A DNA stretch of 64,000 bases from Mimachlamys varia (lineage: Eukaryota; Mollusca; Bivalvia; Pectinida; Pectinidae). Positions 22,887 through 35,021 of this stretch are shown piece by piece; the first letter of the stretch is position 1, and each line of letters opens with the position of its first letter. Position numbers and translations under genes: made by a program. The stretch is from assembly GCA_947623455.1 (NCBI GenBank), contig OX392542.1:13523625-13587624 (forward strand). Reading direction: 5' to 3'. The notes under the pieces are model-generated. The model worked only from the letters and a program-made list of their open reading frames with translations. It was not told the origin of the DNA and made no database searches.

Positions 22887-25134
22887 TTAACTTATTTTAT
22901 GGGAATGGTACGATTTGTTATATCTTCTATAAAGATATCGCACCCTTTTATTCATGGCCTCATATTTGGTTGGGTACATGGATTTGATCTTTCCCCCTTC
23001 CATGCGGAGTCTTCTGAGAAGCCTGTGAAGTTCAGACCTATCTTTCTGACCAATAAGCCACGCTGGACCCTTCTGAAGGTCTGCAGGGTGCACATCGCCA
23101 TCTCCAAGGATATCTGGAAAGAAAACAAAATTAATTTGTTTTAATCATGTAAGTTTATAATCCCAGGCAATGAAACATGGAGTGTTTCCCATATTTCATG
23201 GTGTGTCCAACATTATTGTTAGGCCAAAAAAAACCCAAAAAACTGTGTTTTCTGACCAACCCATTTTGTTTGGAGCCGAAACAGGAAACACATATATTTT
23301 ATTTTGGCCTAACTAGTCTTTAGACATGTTCAGTTGTCGGGCACCAAGTGTGGAAACAATGCATTTCAACTTTTACATTACATTCACTCAACAAACTCGA
23401 TACCTACCAATATAATCATTCTGTCCAAATACAGAGTGCTTTTCATCCCACCTATCCTTCACTCGATACTTCTTCATGGTTATAAATGGCCTATCATCAC
23501 GTGGAAGAACACCTGAAAAGAAATTCAAATATGTCATCAATAAAACCAACAGCTTAACATTGTATCAATGAAAATGTTCTCTGCAAAGCTCCTTTGCAGT
23601 ACTTAGGCAATTATGATGGAAGGGTATGCATTGAATAACCAGATTTAGAAACTGCACAAAGGATGATGTGATCCAGTATTATATGATATGGGCTATATAG
23701 TAGACTTTACCCCCTCCCAAAGGGGAAATAGATGACCCGGGGTACTGAAATAGACAAATTTAATAAAGCCCCTGTTGATCTCTGCATCCATGCAGAGAAA
23801 CGTACTGTAATACCTCTATGTCTTGACAAAAAGATTTTTGAGTAATTTTCTCTTTTAATTTTTGGGCCCTGCCCTGGTCGCTGGGGTTGAAGCTTTAATC
23901 CCAATTTTACATTTTGTATCCTCATCTAGCTAGGATCAAGTTAGAAAAGATTCCATATGTCGGTTCTTAAGAAGTCAAAAAATGTAAAAAGTCTATGTAC
24001 AACCAACAGATAGCAATCAGAATACATTATAGTGAAGGGGATGTATTTTAATCAGATTGCTCACAAATTGACACATTTATACTTAATTCAAATTACACTG
24101 TTAAAATTGTTCATTTTTTCCATTTGAAATATTCCTTGCAAAATCAATATCCACATATTAAAGTTATTCAGCAGGTTTTTCTCAGTATCTCATGATAATG
24201 AAAAGTCGGGGAACCAGCTATAACAAATTTATTAACTGCCTCTCTGTATGTGTTCCCACAAGTGATTTTTTTCACATTTCTAAAGAAGATCATTTTGTAT
24301 CACAACACTTTCTAATTAGTAATTATTTTCCTGTTATCTGAAAACACCAATAATTCAACATTTTCACCTTTCAAGGAGATGTAAAAATGTTTAACACTCT
24401 AAATATTTGGGGACAGTAATATAACCCATGAGTGCTGATATTGCTTATCTCCCCTGTCTGATTTTAAGTCCTCAAACCAGATCTTCATGAATAATATTAA
24501 TGAAAGCCATAATCAATCTTACATTTGCTGAACTGACATTTTTGGCATTTTATAATTAGCTGGCAAGAGTTTTAGTTGACCCTAGGAATTTTAAGTATTT
24601 TCAAGAGTCAATTATTATGTCTGAAATTATAAAAAAAAAATTTTTAATCACATGTCCAAAGATATGTCCTTCAAACAATATCAAAAGTCAAAGCTTACCT
24701 TAAGAAATAAAAATGTAATCTCAATTTAAGTGTCTCATGAATTACAATGTTATGTACACATCATTCTTACCTCCCCTGAATAGGTTTTCGTGGTAGCCAT
24801 ACGACCTGGGGGTACTAATCTTGAATGGCGACTTTGGCTGATATTTGTTTGGTCCATCTCGATACCTTGTCCCAGGATCCTTATCCACAGGTTTAGATTT
24901 GTCTGTCTTGTTAGCCTTGGGCTTGTGTCTTAGAGACCAAGAGCTACAAAAGGATGCTTGACCACATGATACCAACAGTTGAGGTTTCAGTGATGGCTGA
25001 GTCAACAAAGTCCAAGGTCTAGCACCACATGGAATACTGGTTAATTTTGAAGCATATGAAGTGAATGATGCGGAAGCGGAACACTGTTTTGATAGACCGA
25101 TAACATTAAGTAATTTTCCAAAACTAGATGCCAT
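22887..25134 (-). CDS. MRPL51: Mitochondrial ribosomal protein mL51
   Basis: Component of the mitoribosome large subunit. Coding exons are 24771-25134, 23408-23512 and 22887-23113, with matching phases and GT-AG borders. The protein is 231 residues against about 128 in human. The start MASSFGKLLNVIGLSKQ looks like a mitochondrial targeting peptide. The conserved mL51 core is exons 2-3: KKYRVKDRWDEKHSVFGQND, ILGDGDVHPADLQKGPAWL, RSELHRLLRRLRMEGGKI and the end NKRVRYLYRRYNKS. This aligns in order with human [20 protein letters not shown]...LNKRIRYLYKHFN. The extra length is an N-terminal low-complexity stretch of about 100 residues encoded by exon 1. The reading frame stays open upstream to a CAG acceptor at 25197-25199, so a 5' UTR exon must lie further right, possibly ending at the GTAAGT donor at 26730-26735. 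Confidence 0.9.
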
Positions 25135-25859
25135 TTTATATGTGGTATTGTTCAGCTGTCCACTTTTCAGCTCAATGTCATTTTCTTGATTATCATCTGA
25201 AAGAAAAGAAACAGAACCTTCATAATATTCTGATACATACAATGTTAATGATAATTTATGTGTTGGTTGATATGACACTAATTCCGTTGATTTTTATGCA
25301 CTACAATGTATATAATATCCCAACCTTCCCTCATCTCAAATTTTATTTATATCCCATGGCCATAGGAAGGATTACAATGTACATTGTATCAAAAGATTAC
25401 ACTTAACACAATCAATGACACATCAAATTCGAGTAGCAGAGGTTTTCCTACAATAACATTTGGGTCAAGAAACAACACCCTTCGAACCTGGAAAATTTGG
25501 CTCTATATATAATTATCAATTTGTTAATGTCATAGAACTCACAATTGGAAGCTAAGGTGAATTACATTTGACAGACAATTTCTGAAAAAAAGTGTGCAAT
25601 TTTGCATTTTATTTTGAAAACTATTCCTACTTCAATTAGAAGCAACAGGATTCTGTGTGATCATGTAACACCAGTTGTGGTTTAAGTCTTTAAGATAAAT
25701 GGATACATAGGGCAAAGTCTTTGGGACAAGACATTTTGTAGAGGGGGGAAAAGGTGTAATGCTCAGCTATGTAAGGTATATGATAGAGGGGGAAATACTG
25801 CCTTACTGGCAAGCTACTCCATTGCTAGACCCGAGACATTCAGACATAGACGTCTCGTG

Positions 25860-25982
25860 CAATCAGATTAAAACCAGATCTGAATTCCACTACGTAACAG
25901 TACAGGTACACTCCGTTCCATTAAGCCGGAGTGTACCTGTACTGTTAAATAGTGGAATTCAGATCTGGTTTTAATCAGATTG
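25860..25982. mobile_element. 123-bp near-perfect hairpin MITE
   Basis: Arms of about 55 bp: CAATCAGATTAAAACCAGAT... on the left and its complement ending CAGATTG on the right, with a loop of about 12 bp. Near-direct repeats GACGTCTCGTG and GATGTCTTGTG flank it. The core TTTTAATCAGATTG also recurs singly at about 55318-55331. Confidence 0.75.
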
Positions 25983-26167
25983 ATGTCTTGTGACTCATGT
26001 CATGTATCTTTCGGAGTGTCTCATATCTGATTTGAAACCAGGAGAGACTTGAGCTATATAAGCTTAAGCTTATATATAGATATATAGATATACAGTATAA
26101 TTTTAAGCTTATATATAGATAGTGACACATTTGTATGCAACCTATAATATGCATTAACAACTTATAC

Positions 26168-26206
26168 CAGGGACGTATATATAGAATATACACATATACG
26201 TCCCTG
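26168..26206. repeat. 39-bp palindrome CAGGGACGTATAT...
   Basis: Shares its arms with the hairpin at 2391-2420. TA-rich repeats surround it (26050-26125). Confidence 0.6.
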
Positions 26207-26735
26207 CATATATATACATACTGATGTCAGTTGTACTGGTTTATGTCACAGGTATTTCATTTATTTGATGACAGGTCTGCTTGCAGTGGCAATTAGGTCG
26301 ACAAAGATTGTGACAATTGCACTCGAACCCTCGAGTTCTGTTACAAGAAATAATAAGATGAAGAAGTGTGTTTTGGATTTGTATTTCGTAACAAGTGATG
26401 TTTGCAAAGTGAAACTGATTCTGCTGATTTAACAAAGTAAACGATCAAGCATAATGCATTATAAGTGAAACAACTAGGCCAATGCCGCCATCCCAACTAT
26501 ATTAGATCTAGGCCTAGTTACAACTTTATTACATGGCGAGATCCGTTTGCAGCTAACTGTTAGATCTTAGTAGAGTTTAACATGAAACACGTTGATGTTC
26601 TATAACTTTTATCTTTTGTATTTTTGTCCAACCTTAAAAGGAATCGGAACCTTACCACCCTTTGTTTCCAATATTAAGACAGCGTCCAACTAAATATCAT
26701 ATTATAGGGAGTACTGGGTTAAACCGGTTACTTAC

Positions 26736-26860
26736 AAAATAACAAACCATTCGTGTTCTTCGTCCTTCTCGCTCCGTTCAAGGTTCTCTGTTACAACGAT
26801 GTAGAATTTTCAAACGTTTATGTGACCACTAAGACAGTTACTACGTTTGTGTCAAAAAAA
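26736..26860 (-). other. Possible MRPL51 5' UTR exon
   Basis: A GTAAGTAACC donor at 26726-26735 (read on the minus strand) closes a candidate leader whose start is undefined. If spliced to the acceptor at 25197-25199, a short upstream ORF (ATGGTTTGTTATTTT joined to ATGATAATC..., ending at TGA) would precede the main start. The splice signals are seen; the link to MRPL51 is inferred. Confidence 0.35.
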
Positions 26861-26879
26861 TTGCCCTGTTTTCATCATA

Positions 26880-26952
26880 GGGGAATTAGCTCAAGTGGTA
26901 GAGCGCTCGCTTAGCATGTGAGAGGTACCGGGATCGATACCCGGATTCTCCA
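26880..26952 (+). tRNA. tRNA-Ala (AGC)
   Basis: A complete 73-nt cloverleaf. The acceptor arms GGGGAAT and ATTCTCC pair with one G-T, and the discriminator is A. The D arm is GCTC/GAGC. The anticodon stem is CTCGC/GTGAG with loop TTAGCAT, anticodon AGC. The T stem is CCGGG/CCCGG with loop ATCGATA. A box TAGCTCAAGTGG and B box GGGATCGATACCC are intact. An oligo-T stretch starts at 26957 and serves as the pol III terminator. No intron, and no CCA encoded, as expected for a eukaryotic gene. Confidence 0.95.
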
Positions 26953-26972
26953 AATTTTTATTTTTTTTTCAA
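26953..26972 (+). terminator. Pol III oligo-T terminator
   Basis: T5, then a T10 run interrupted by one A, directly after the tRNA-Ala discriminator base. Confidence 0.7.
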
Positions 26973-27690
26973 TTAATTTGATAAACTGTTATTTCTGATT
27001 ATGGAAATGACAAATCGAAAATAATTATGAATTAAAAAAGGGAAATGAAAAGGGTCCTGCCATTTTTATTATGAAAATAGGAACGGATAGAAAGTATCTT
27101 GGAGTTCCAGCCTTTTCAAATTTCCCTAATGTTCGAAATTATTGTCTATTTGTTTATAATATAATTTCTTCTTATCATTTTTTGGATCCATTATAATTAT
27201 AATCAACAAGATAAAATCTTGCTAAAAGTCACTCACAATGACCTTAATATCCAGTCTTTTCTGCATGGTTGTTCTCTCTCGCTCTCTCAGACTCTGACAT
27301 TAATTAATGTAAACAGGTTAATTTCAAACATTTTCGAATTTTCAGGGAAAAGTTGGCGCTTTTTGCAATACATACTATAAAATAATTGAGCAATAATATT
27401 GGTTTATTTTTTTGAAATTGTTTCTACCCCCACCCCCCTGTTTTTACACCCTTTTACCTATAAAATGGGGGGAAACTAGTTTTTATGAAACAATTAAAGC
27501 ACCATGCATAGTAGTTGCACATGATTTTTTTTGACACAGCAGCCTTAAAACACGTAACAGTTGGTAACAACAATCGTTCATGGTCGTAATACAGAATATA
27601 ACAACAGATCATCAATGTACAGTGATACGAATTTAGTACTTAGTTAATTACGCTCGATCTCCACCTTTCTATTCAATGTTTTAGTACTGG
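26973..27690. other. Gene-free stretch after tRNA-Ala
   Basis: AT-rich, with a C-rich tract at about 27427-27440. No gene recognised. Confidence 0.45.
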
Positions 27691-27699
27691 GAACAAGCT

Positions 27700-27920
27700 T
27701 TGGCCACCATTTGTCTTTTTTGAGAGACTTGATATAATTGTATTAAGTACTAGTAACAGGCTTTGGCCACTATTGGTCCGGTCTACCTGTGTCAGAGACT
27801 GGATATATTTGTATAAAGTAACAGGCTTTGGCCACTATTGGTCCGGTCTACCTGTGTCAGAGACTGGATATATTTGTATAAAGTAACAGGCTTTGGCCCC
27901 TATTGGTCCGGTCTACCTGT
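27700..27920. repeat. 65-bp tandem repeat, about 3 copies
   Basis: The unit contains AACAGGCTTTGGCCACTATT, GGTCCGGTCTACCTGTGTCA and AGAGACTGGATATATTTGTA. The first copy is diverged. Confidence 0.85.
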
Positions 27921-28539
27921 GTTTTGATTTAAACATATATTTTTAATCATCAAAAGGGATTTGGCACAAGTTATTGAACTGTTATCAAGCCCTTTCCCAT
28001 CAACTTGCGAGCTGTTATATAAATAGATAACATGACAAGATGCAGGGGGGGGGGGGGGGGGAATGAATTGCTGAGCATGCATACAAGTTGTTATATAATT
28101 TTGTACTGAAAGAGAGTTGTCTCCAAAAAGAAGAGACAGATATTCATTTAATTTACGATAAAGCTTAATTCTTTATCCAATATAATTATTATATGTAAAA
28201 AGGAAAGAATCGTGTCTTCAAGGAAAGCCACATACACAACTTTGGTAATCAATGAGGTTTACACGAAATATATCACTTTTCAAAGTACTTGAATGATTTC
28301 CTAGTTTTGTGTGAAGAATGTTAATTTTTCTACCACAAAAAAGTAATTCTGTACAAGTGGCAAATTTACGTCTCGAATGGCGTTTCTAAATGATGTGTAG
28401 TTGTTAGGTAAATTATAGTTTTATGCGTCTTGTGTTTATTTTTTCAACTTAGGAATCTTCCCCATAGGTTTGAGATTCCCCTAAATCACCAAAAGGGAGT
28501 GATATATATTCTTTTATTCTCACCCTCAATTGGATGATT

Positions 28540-28760
28540 TGGTTTGGTTTTTTTTAATTTTTAACGTCCTGTTAACAGTCAGGGTCATTTAAGGACGTGC
28601 CAGGTTTTGGAGGGGGAGGAAAGCTGGAGTACCCGGAGGAAAACCACCAACCTACAGTCAGTACATGGCAACTGCCCTACGTGGGATTCGAACTCGCAAC
28701 CCAGAGGTGGAGGGCTAGCGGTAGAATGTCTGGACACCTTAACCACTCGGCCACCGCGGA
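28540..28760 (-). mobile_element. tRNA-derived SINE (family S), nearly full length
   Basis: On the minus strand the head GCGGTGGCCGAGTGGTTAAG is tRNA-Leu/Ser-like. The B box GGTTGCGAGTTCGAATCCC, body GGTTTTCCTCCGGGTACTCC and tail ACGTCCTTAAATGACC follow. It is the best preserved copy in the window. Confidence 0.85.
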
Positions 28761-28798
28761 AAGAACCATTATAATCTACACATGTTCTTTGAATGTTC

Positions 28799-28970
28799 CC
28801 AATAATTGTATGACGTCAAAGCAACAATACAATGACGTCACGTACAAATATCCAATCACATCACGTCAACATTGTCTTGCAATTTGATGTATCGTGTTTA
28901 ATTATATTTATAATAAATTGATATTTTTTACTAAAAATTGAAATATGACGTAACGTCAAGAGCTCCGAAA
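28799..28970. promoter_or_regulatory. CRE-rich promoter-like patch
   Basis: Contains TGACGTCA twice (near 28811 and 28832), CCAAT near 28851, and TGACGTAACGTCA near 28945. It lies just ahead of an ATG-started open stretch at 29002. CREs are seen directly; promoter function is inferred. Confidence 0.35.
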
Positions 28971-29001
28971 ACCTTGGCACTGCTTGACAACAACAACAGT
29001 A

Positions 29002-29166
29002 ATGGCAGACGGCAGGTTCGCCGTTCTTACAAATAATCCAAAAGATGCTATTCTCGTCGACGTGGAGTCTAACAATATCAAACGGAAACATCAACAGCTG
29101 TTAAAGTTTTCTGGAAATATTTTAAAACGTTGTATTGTTATAACATTGTTTGAGAATTTTATTTAA
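29002..29166 (+). other. Unrecognised short ORF, possible first exon or fragment
   Basis: MADGRFAVLTNNPKDAILVD... runs 54 codons to TAA. The opening loosely recalls the N termini of Crypton-derived tyrosine-recombinase-like proteins (RFA..T....IL, then K...ATK-like), but this is a weak impression. No following exon was found. Confidence 0.25.
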
Positions 29167-29235
29167 TGTCGTTGAAAAAAATCTTTCTCTTGTAGTCTGA
29201 GTTCAAATAAAAAATATGAATTTATAATAAAACTA

Positions 29236-29369
29236 TTATTGCCTTTTGATTTCGGTCGATACATGGTTTTATCGACCTGAGAAAAAATATCAACCTCGGA
29301 CTTCGTCCTTGGTTGATTTTTTTCTCCGGATAATAAAACCACGTATCGCCCTCATCAAAAGGCTATAAT
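29236..29369. mobile_element. 134-bp fold-back MITE
   Basis: ATTGCCTTTTGAT...CGATACATGGTTTTAT on the left pairs with ATAAAACCACGTATCG...ATCAAAAGGCTATAAT on the right, with an inner hairpin AATCAACC/GGTTGATT-like. Confidence 0.65.
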
Positions 29370-31280
29370 TGTATAGTATTTAACGAGCAAGCTTGGGGAA
29401 AGAATTCCTCTACTGAATTTTACTATTAGCTTATATGTATATGTAAGGACTAGGATAAAATTAGGTAGTTCCATACTATAATAACTACATACACACACAA
29501 GTGCGTTGTAATTGTGATATATGGCATTCCATTAAACTAAAATAACTTGATTAATAACCAATTGCTCTTATATATTAGCGCATCACTTCCGCTCTCTGTA
29601 CCCCTGGAATAATTGGTTTCAGGTGTCGCACAATGTTGACAGACAATCGTTTGTGTTCAAAGGGAAACAACTCTCATCCAAGAAAGTGATTTGGTTTTAA
29701 GGGTTGTACGTCCGCTCATGGCCTTACGACCTTTCAATCGACGAGAATTATAAGTAAATGTGCACATATCCTTCCATTTTACACATAAAATCGTCATACT
29801 TTGAAAGAAGTAGCACATATACTGTTTACTCTTTTTAAATGAGAATGAAAGCGTACTTACATTTTAATTTCCAGAGTTATCCATTACAACTATTAAATCT
29901 ATATTATGTTATGATGTATGTTAATGATACAGTTTTATTTCAGAAGATGTTAACCATCCTAAAACTTGCTGAAAAATACAGTTAAGCTGTCAACAATGAA
30001 AACAAAAACTCAAAATATTCATTTTTCGGAAAATTAAACAGATATTCCTAGGATTAGTATCTAATATTTAATTAAAATTGACGGTTTACGGGCAACTCAG
30101 AAGAAAACTTTATATTTTGAAAAATAAGGTGTATACTGAAACTGAAATATATAAATTCTATTTGACACGTATGTAATATCTATACTTATTTACTGTTCGA
30201 GGGCCCGGAAAGGGGGGAGGGGGACGTGATTTGATTGACAAATAAAAAATGTATTCGCGTAAACAATTTTCATAAGGCAGGACCACTCCCATTTATGTGC
30301 AATCAAAGTTCCCCTTATCCCGGTAGTTTTTATACGCCCGTCCTAAATGTCCTTGTTGTCATTTAATATCATAAATATATTGCTGGTATGTGAATACCTT
30401 GTTCTACCAATTAATCGACCTACACGTTCTTCATCGTGTTGAAGGTTACAAGCGAAGGAAGAAGAAAGTAGGCTATACCTCATGTGCCATTTAACGGTCA
30501 CCTCTGATTGGTTAACAGTGCTCAAGCAGGTGTATTCTGAGAGAGAAAGCTTTGAAATGAGAACTGTGCTCACGTGAAAACCCGTGAATGTTCTCGCGAC
30601 ATGTCATGACGGCATGTCTAGCCACTAGTCACCGACATTGTGTTGTAGAACTCCACTAGTACTGTGTTATCCATTTCATTAACCTATTGTGCGGATTGAG
30701 CGATGTGTAGATTTTATATTCCAAAATTATCTAAATCTGCTTATAAATCTGTCCGTTTAATTTGCATACATGCATGAACAGACTTCCATATGAGAGATAA
30801 TAGTTACAGTAACAGTCAAACGTACGCCCTACGCCCGCAGGGTGTGACAAGGGAGATAACACGAAAGGTCATTCTTTAACTGAAAAGTATTAATTAATTT
30901 AAAACTTAATTAATTTAAAACGATCTTTCAGGTTCAGGAATTCAACAGATAAGTGAAGTTAGTTGATTTAAAAAAAACGTGATATGTAGCATCATGTGTA
31001 GTTTTTGATTAAACATATTTTTCTTATATGATAAAAGGCAATACATATGCAAATAAGTTTACACCAAGGTTGTCGAAACCCACAATTTCCTTATTAGAAG
31101 CGTCTTAAAAGGAGGAAGGTGGGGTCGGACAAACAGCGGAAAAGGAAACAAACGTCCCTCAGGCCCCCAGTTGGACAGGGCGCGGCCCCTCGGACATCCC
31201 CATGCCCCACCGCTGATCAGGAACTAGAGGGAAAAATCAAAATCTTGAAGCTTAATTCTTAGGAACCATACCACATGCAG
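29370..31280. other. Gene-free intergenic stretch
   Basis: No exon recognised. Holds only short AT-rich low-complexity sequence and an inverted pair TTAATTAATTTAAAAC/AATTAATTTAAAACG around 30890-30922. Confidence 0.45.
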
Positions 31281-31282
31281 CG

Positions 31283-31355
31283 TGATTCCATAGGGGATCG
31301 CATCCCCCGATCCATAGGTTCCCCGTCGGATGCTCTACCACCAATCTACAGAGAA
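31283..31355 (-). repeat. tRNA-like relic or SINE head
   Basis: The minus strand has A-box-like TAGATTGGTGGTAGAGC and B-box-like GGGGATGCGATCCCC, but no pairable acceptor stem was found. Confidence 0.45.
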
Positions 31356-31598
31356 ATTCCCTGTAGCTTGAAACTTGAAATATAACTTTAACTAATCCCG
31401 TGTACAATTTTAATCTGTCACATATATGTATATCGTATTAGAGTGAAAAGTACTGAAAACCATGAAAATTCCTATTTTTTTTTCATAATTTTGTTCACGC
31501 AACGCCTAGTAAAAAGCATCATCATGCCTTCATCAGAGAAGCACTGTAATTTTAAGCGTATTTTGTGACGATAAGTTTTAGTGACGTGCACGCTTGAC

Positions 31599-31810
31599 AA
31601 CCATATCACAGGGGCTAGGCACGGGCCTATGTAACTTAAGAAATAATTTTCAGATGATTTTTTTTACCTCTCTCGAATAAGCCCCTCTCACTACTATATA
31701 TCTATAAAGTAGTGGGAGGGGCTATATACGAGAAAGGTGAAAATATTATCAGACAACCATTTCATAGTGACATACAATGTAGGTCTGTGCCTAGCCCCTG
31801 TGAACCATAT
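31599..31810. mobile_element. hAT-like MITE with perfect 8-bp target duplication
   Basis: The element at 31607-31802 starts CACAGGGGCTAGGCAC and ends with its near complement GTGCCTAGCCCCTGTG. It is bounded by AACCATAT on both sides (31599-31606 and 31803-31810). The centre is a second hairpin (TAGTGGGAGGGGC). An 8-bp duplication plus a CA(G)GG end fits hAT elements. A truncated relative is at 52519-52707. Confidence 0.87.
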
Positions 31811-31970
31811 AGCGCCATTTTGAACGGGGTTTTCACTGCAGTCATGTTAAATCTCCACTTCGTTCAAGATGTTCTTTAAACGGAGAATTCATGATATTTC
31901 ATATGTTTCATATACTAAACAGGTATACCGTTGAATCTTGCTGTAACATCTTTGTAGATCGTATGCAGCT

Positions 31971-32840
31971 TTAATTTCCCAGAAAACTTTCACGCACGGG
32001 AAAGCACCGGAAGTGCACAAAGTTTTTACAGATCAATTTCCGGCGGCGCTTCGTGGTTTGAAACAAAAAACTCAGGTGGTGCTTTGCGCCGTTTCGTGGT
32101 TTGAAAAAAATTAAACATGTGTAGCATATCACAACGTAGAGCAGATTCAACAAGGGTCTGGTATTTGTAAATAGGCCCATATGGCGCAGGTGCTGCTTCC
32201 CATTGACAGTAAACGTAATAGCGTGTGCAGCTTTAAACTCCTGTACAAGTTTACCTCTGAAATTGGCTACATCATGGCAATTTTCGTCATACTTCTTTGA
32301 TATATGAGTATTGAAATATTCCATTACGAGTGCACTCCCCTTCTCAACAAGCCTATCGCCAGACGGTGCGAACTCTCATGTTTAACAAGAGGAGGGTTAG
32401 AGAACACCAATAATGAGTAGCGCTGGACCCGCTTGCCTGGATTCTGAGACTTTATCGGGCATGTGCTCCCCATGACAATAGTAACATGACTTGTACCATA
32501 GAGATGTTTCGTCTAGTATCCATCACTATCCCTATATCCGGAACTGTCATTTGTGTAAAGCCCTTGGTTCAACTTCACAGACCTAGCTGTCGCCATTTTG
32601 ACATATGTAACCGCTTTCCAAATTGTCATGATTTTCCCATTTAGTCGTTTTAATCCACATTGAAGGATTTTCCTGTCCGTGATTCGGCCGGATCCCACAG
32701 CCACGAACTAGACTCAAAATCATCTGGTTCGTTTTGTGGTTTATTGTAAGCGATATTTCTTGTGCTGTTTGTTTCACTTTTATTAACAATCGCTGAGTTT
32801 TGAGTTCTTGCACGTCACAACTACAATTCGCGGGTGGCAT
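31971..32840 (-). other. Two open stretches of unknown status
   Basis: Minus-strand ORFs at 32583-32840 (MPPANCSCDVQELKTQRLLI...) and 31971-32324 (MEYFNTHISKKYDENCHDVA...) are longer than their neighbours, but neither is recognised. No convincing donor-acceptor pair joins them. The second overlaps a local duplication (CGTGGTTTGAAA twice). They could be exons of a small unknown gene or chance. Confidence 0.15.
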
Positions 32841-32879
32841 GGTCTAGCCGAGACTTGATCAATGTTAAAATATATTAAT

Positions 32880-34890
32880 CATGAGTACTAACTGCGATTC
32901 TCTCTCTTCACATAGAACAAGGAGCGATTAAAAGATAAAGTTAATATTATGTGGAATAACTTGTGCATAACAATTATATGAAAACGTCCATTAAGTCGGT
33001 GATTTCTTAAACCATTAAAAGCACTTGTCCTGATTAGTGACTTTTAGGTTTCATCGTCAAGAATTCATACCGATATAAACCCTTCGTTTTCCTTGGAGCA
33101 CATAATTGAAAAGATGAATTAAAATGATTTTAAATATAATAACTATCAATTTATTCAATATCACATTATTTCGAATTCTTTGTGTATAAAATGTAATTCT
33201 ACATGTACTACAATAGGTGGGTGTTATTCAACTCTCATGGGATCTAATAAACATTTCAACTGCTGAATAACATTTTGTTTATACCACATGTGGAATAAAC
33301 TCTAAGGCATTTTGATTGGTTGACGTGATTAACTTTAATCAGAATAACATCACTTGCTGATTGTTTACGACGTCATCGATTGCTGACGTCGTGTAACCTC
33401 TAGACGTTGGTTTGTTTGGATCAGGACTGTTCTGTCGGTATTTACTGATATAACAAATTTGTTACTGTGACGCATATATACGTACAATGTATCTGTGTAA
33501 TATGTATGCGACTTTTTAAATACATACATGTAATATGACTGTAAAATATCAACACTTTAATAACCTCTTATTATTGCGGGTTTCTAAAATACACTATTTT
33601 GAGGGGAGATATGGATAGATATATTATTCTAAATATATATATTGATTAACTACTAAATATTCTGAACTATGTATTACTTAGTTGACATTTAAAAATCATG
33701 GATTAAATGTACCCAATAAATAAATGAAACCATAAGCTCCACAAAATATATACGTGATGGCGGATTGATATGCGGTCAAAAGTCAGAAGGTGTTCCCGTC
33801 CCATTTCACTGGTTTGACATGTAAATTTCCGGTTGTCCGAAGCAGACGCCCGTAGCAAGCTAAAATGCCACAACACTCCTGATAAAATGCCATTTGAAGT
33901 ATGTATGTATCTGTGAATCCAGGCAGTTGTCACTAGTGTTGAACTTCAAATATTAAAGTTATTAGCTCTAAAGCTTAGTAATTACATATAGTAAATCATT
34001 TAGTTGTGCGAGTCCTTAACATTGTACAACCATGCCGCAATTGTGAACCGTATGTACGTTCCATTCACGAGAAACGTTACAGAAAGTGTAGACGGTTCCC
34101 GACTGAGCTGTACTGTTGATGCTGGTTATTATAACAGTTAATATCAAATTAAATATTTTTTCATTAAAGTTTTGAAAGTATTTAAAAAAAAAATGAATAA
34201 TAAAGTTTTAGTAACTTATACAAGTACTAAGCTATCCATATATATAAAGTTTGAAAGTGGTATGTTTGATTTCATACAAGCACATAGTATGATATTTCAA
34301 ATAGGAGTGATATAAAAACACTACGACAGCCATTTGCTACTAGATAAGAAAAGAAAAAGTACTTATGAAAATGATTTATTTTTTAATATAAAATGCTAGA
34401 TGTTATACATGATATTATCTTGTATATATTTTTCAACCTTCTAATTTGAAACACTCTTTCCGATTGGATATCTTGCCGGGATCAGTATTTATATAGACCC
34501 ACGGTGCCGGTTTTCCCTGCATATTTTTTTTAAAATAAGAAGCTACCAAATTCGTACCCTAACCCTAATTCAACCAAAGCAAAAGGAACTACGGAAAATA
34601 TTAACAAAGTATAACTTTACACGTACACCACAGAAAAAGTATAATAAAGGTTCGTATTGATGAAACCGTTCTAATGCTTAATCGTGGATTCCGTGCTCAA
34701 ACTTTCTTATTAGTCACTTAAACCATGTAAACGATCAAAATCAAATGTAACATTGAAACAAGACAGTCGACTGCAGCACAAAATCACAATGCGAGAGTAT
34801 TGGAACGGTTCCATGTCTACGAACCCACGCGTTCCGGAAGGGTAAGCGTCTTCTTCTCGTAGGACCGATTTAACTGATATCACATGCTTT
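32880..34890. other. Gene-free intergenic stretch
   Basis: AT-rich; no supported gene. Sequence near 34830-34850 (CGCGTTCCGGAAGGGTAAGC) resembles 47268-47290 and may be a fragment of a shared transposon. Confidence 0.4.
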
Positions 34891-34903
34891 CAGCAAGAAC
34901 TAG

Positions 34904-35021
34904 GCTAGCCCTGGTATCCTCTGGCTCCGACACCATACATGCATATTGTATCTGTTACACCAGATATCTATCTGTCATAATGTCTAAGTCTAGTGTTAGG
35001 GCTAGAGGAAACTCGGGCTAG
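34904..35021. mobile_element. Fold-back MITE, family 4 (copy 2)
   Basis: CTAGCCCTGGTATCCTCTGG at the left and GAGGAAACTCGGGCTAG at the right are inverted. The body has ACACCAGATATCTATCTGTC. Confidence 0.6.

Noticed and set aside
24742..25278. MRPL51 start upstream of MASSF (extended frame to 25278)
   Set aside because: A CAG acceptor at 25197-25199 interrupts the extension and the upstream part is AT-rich intron; the Met at 25134 starts a typical targeting peptide.
34555..34570. CCCTAACCCTAA-like telomeric motif
   Set aside because: Only about two units; chance.
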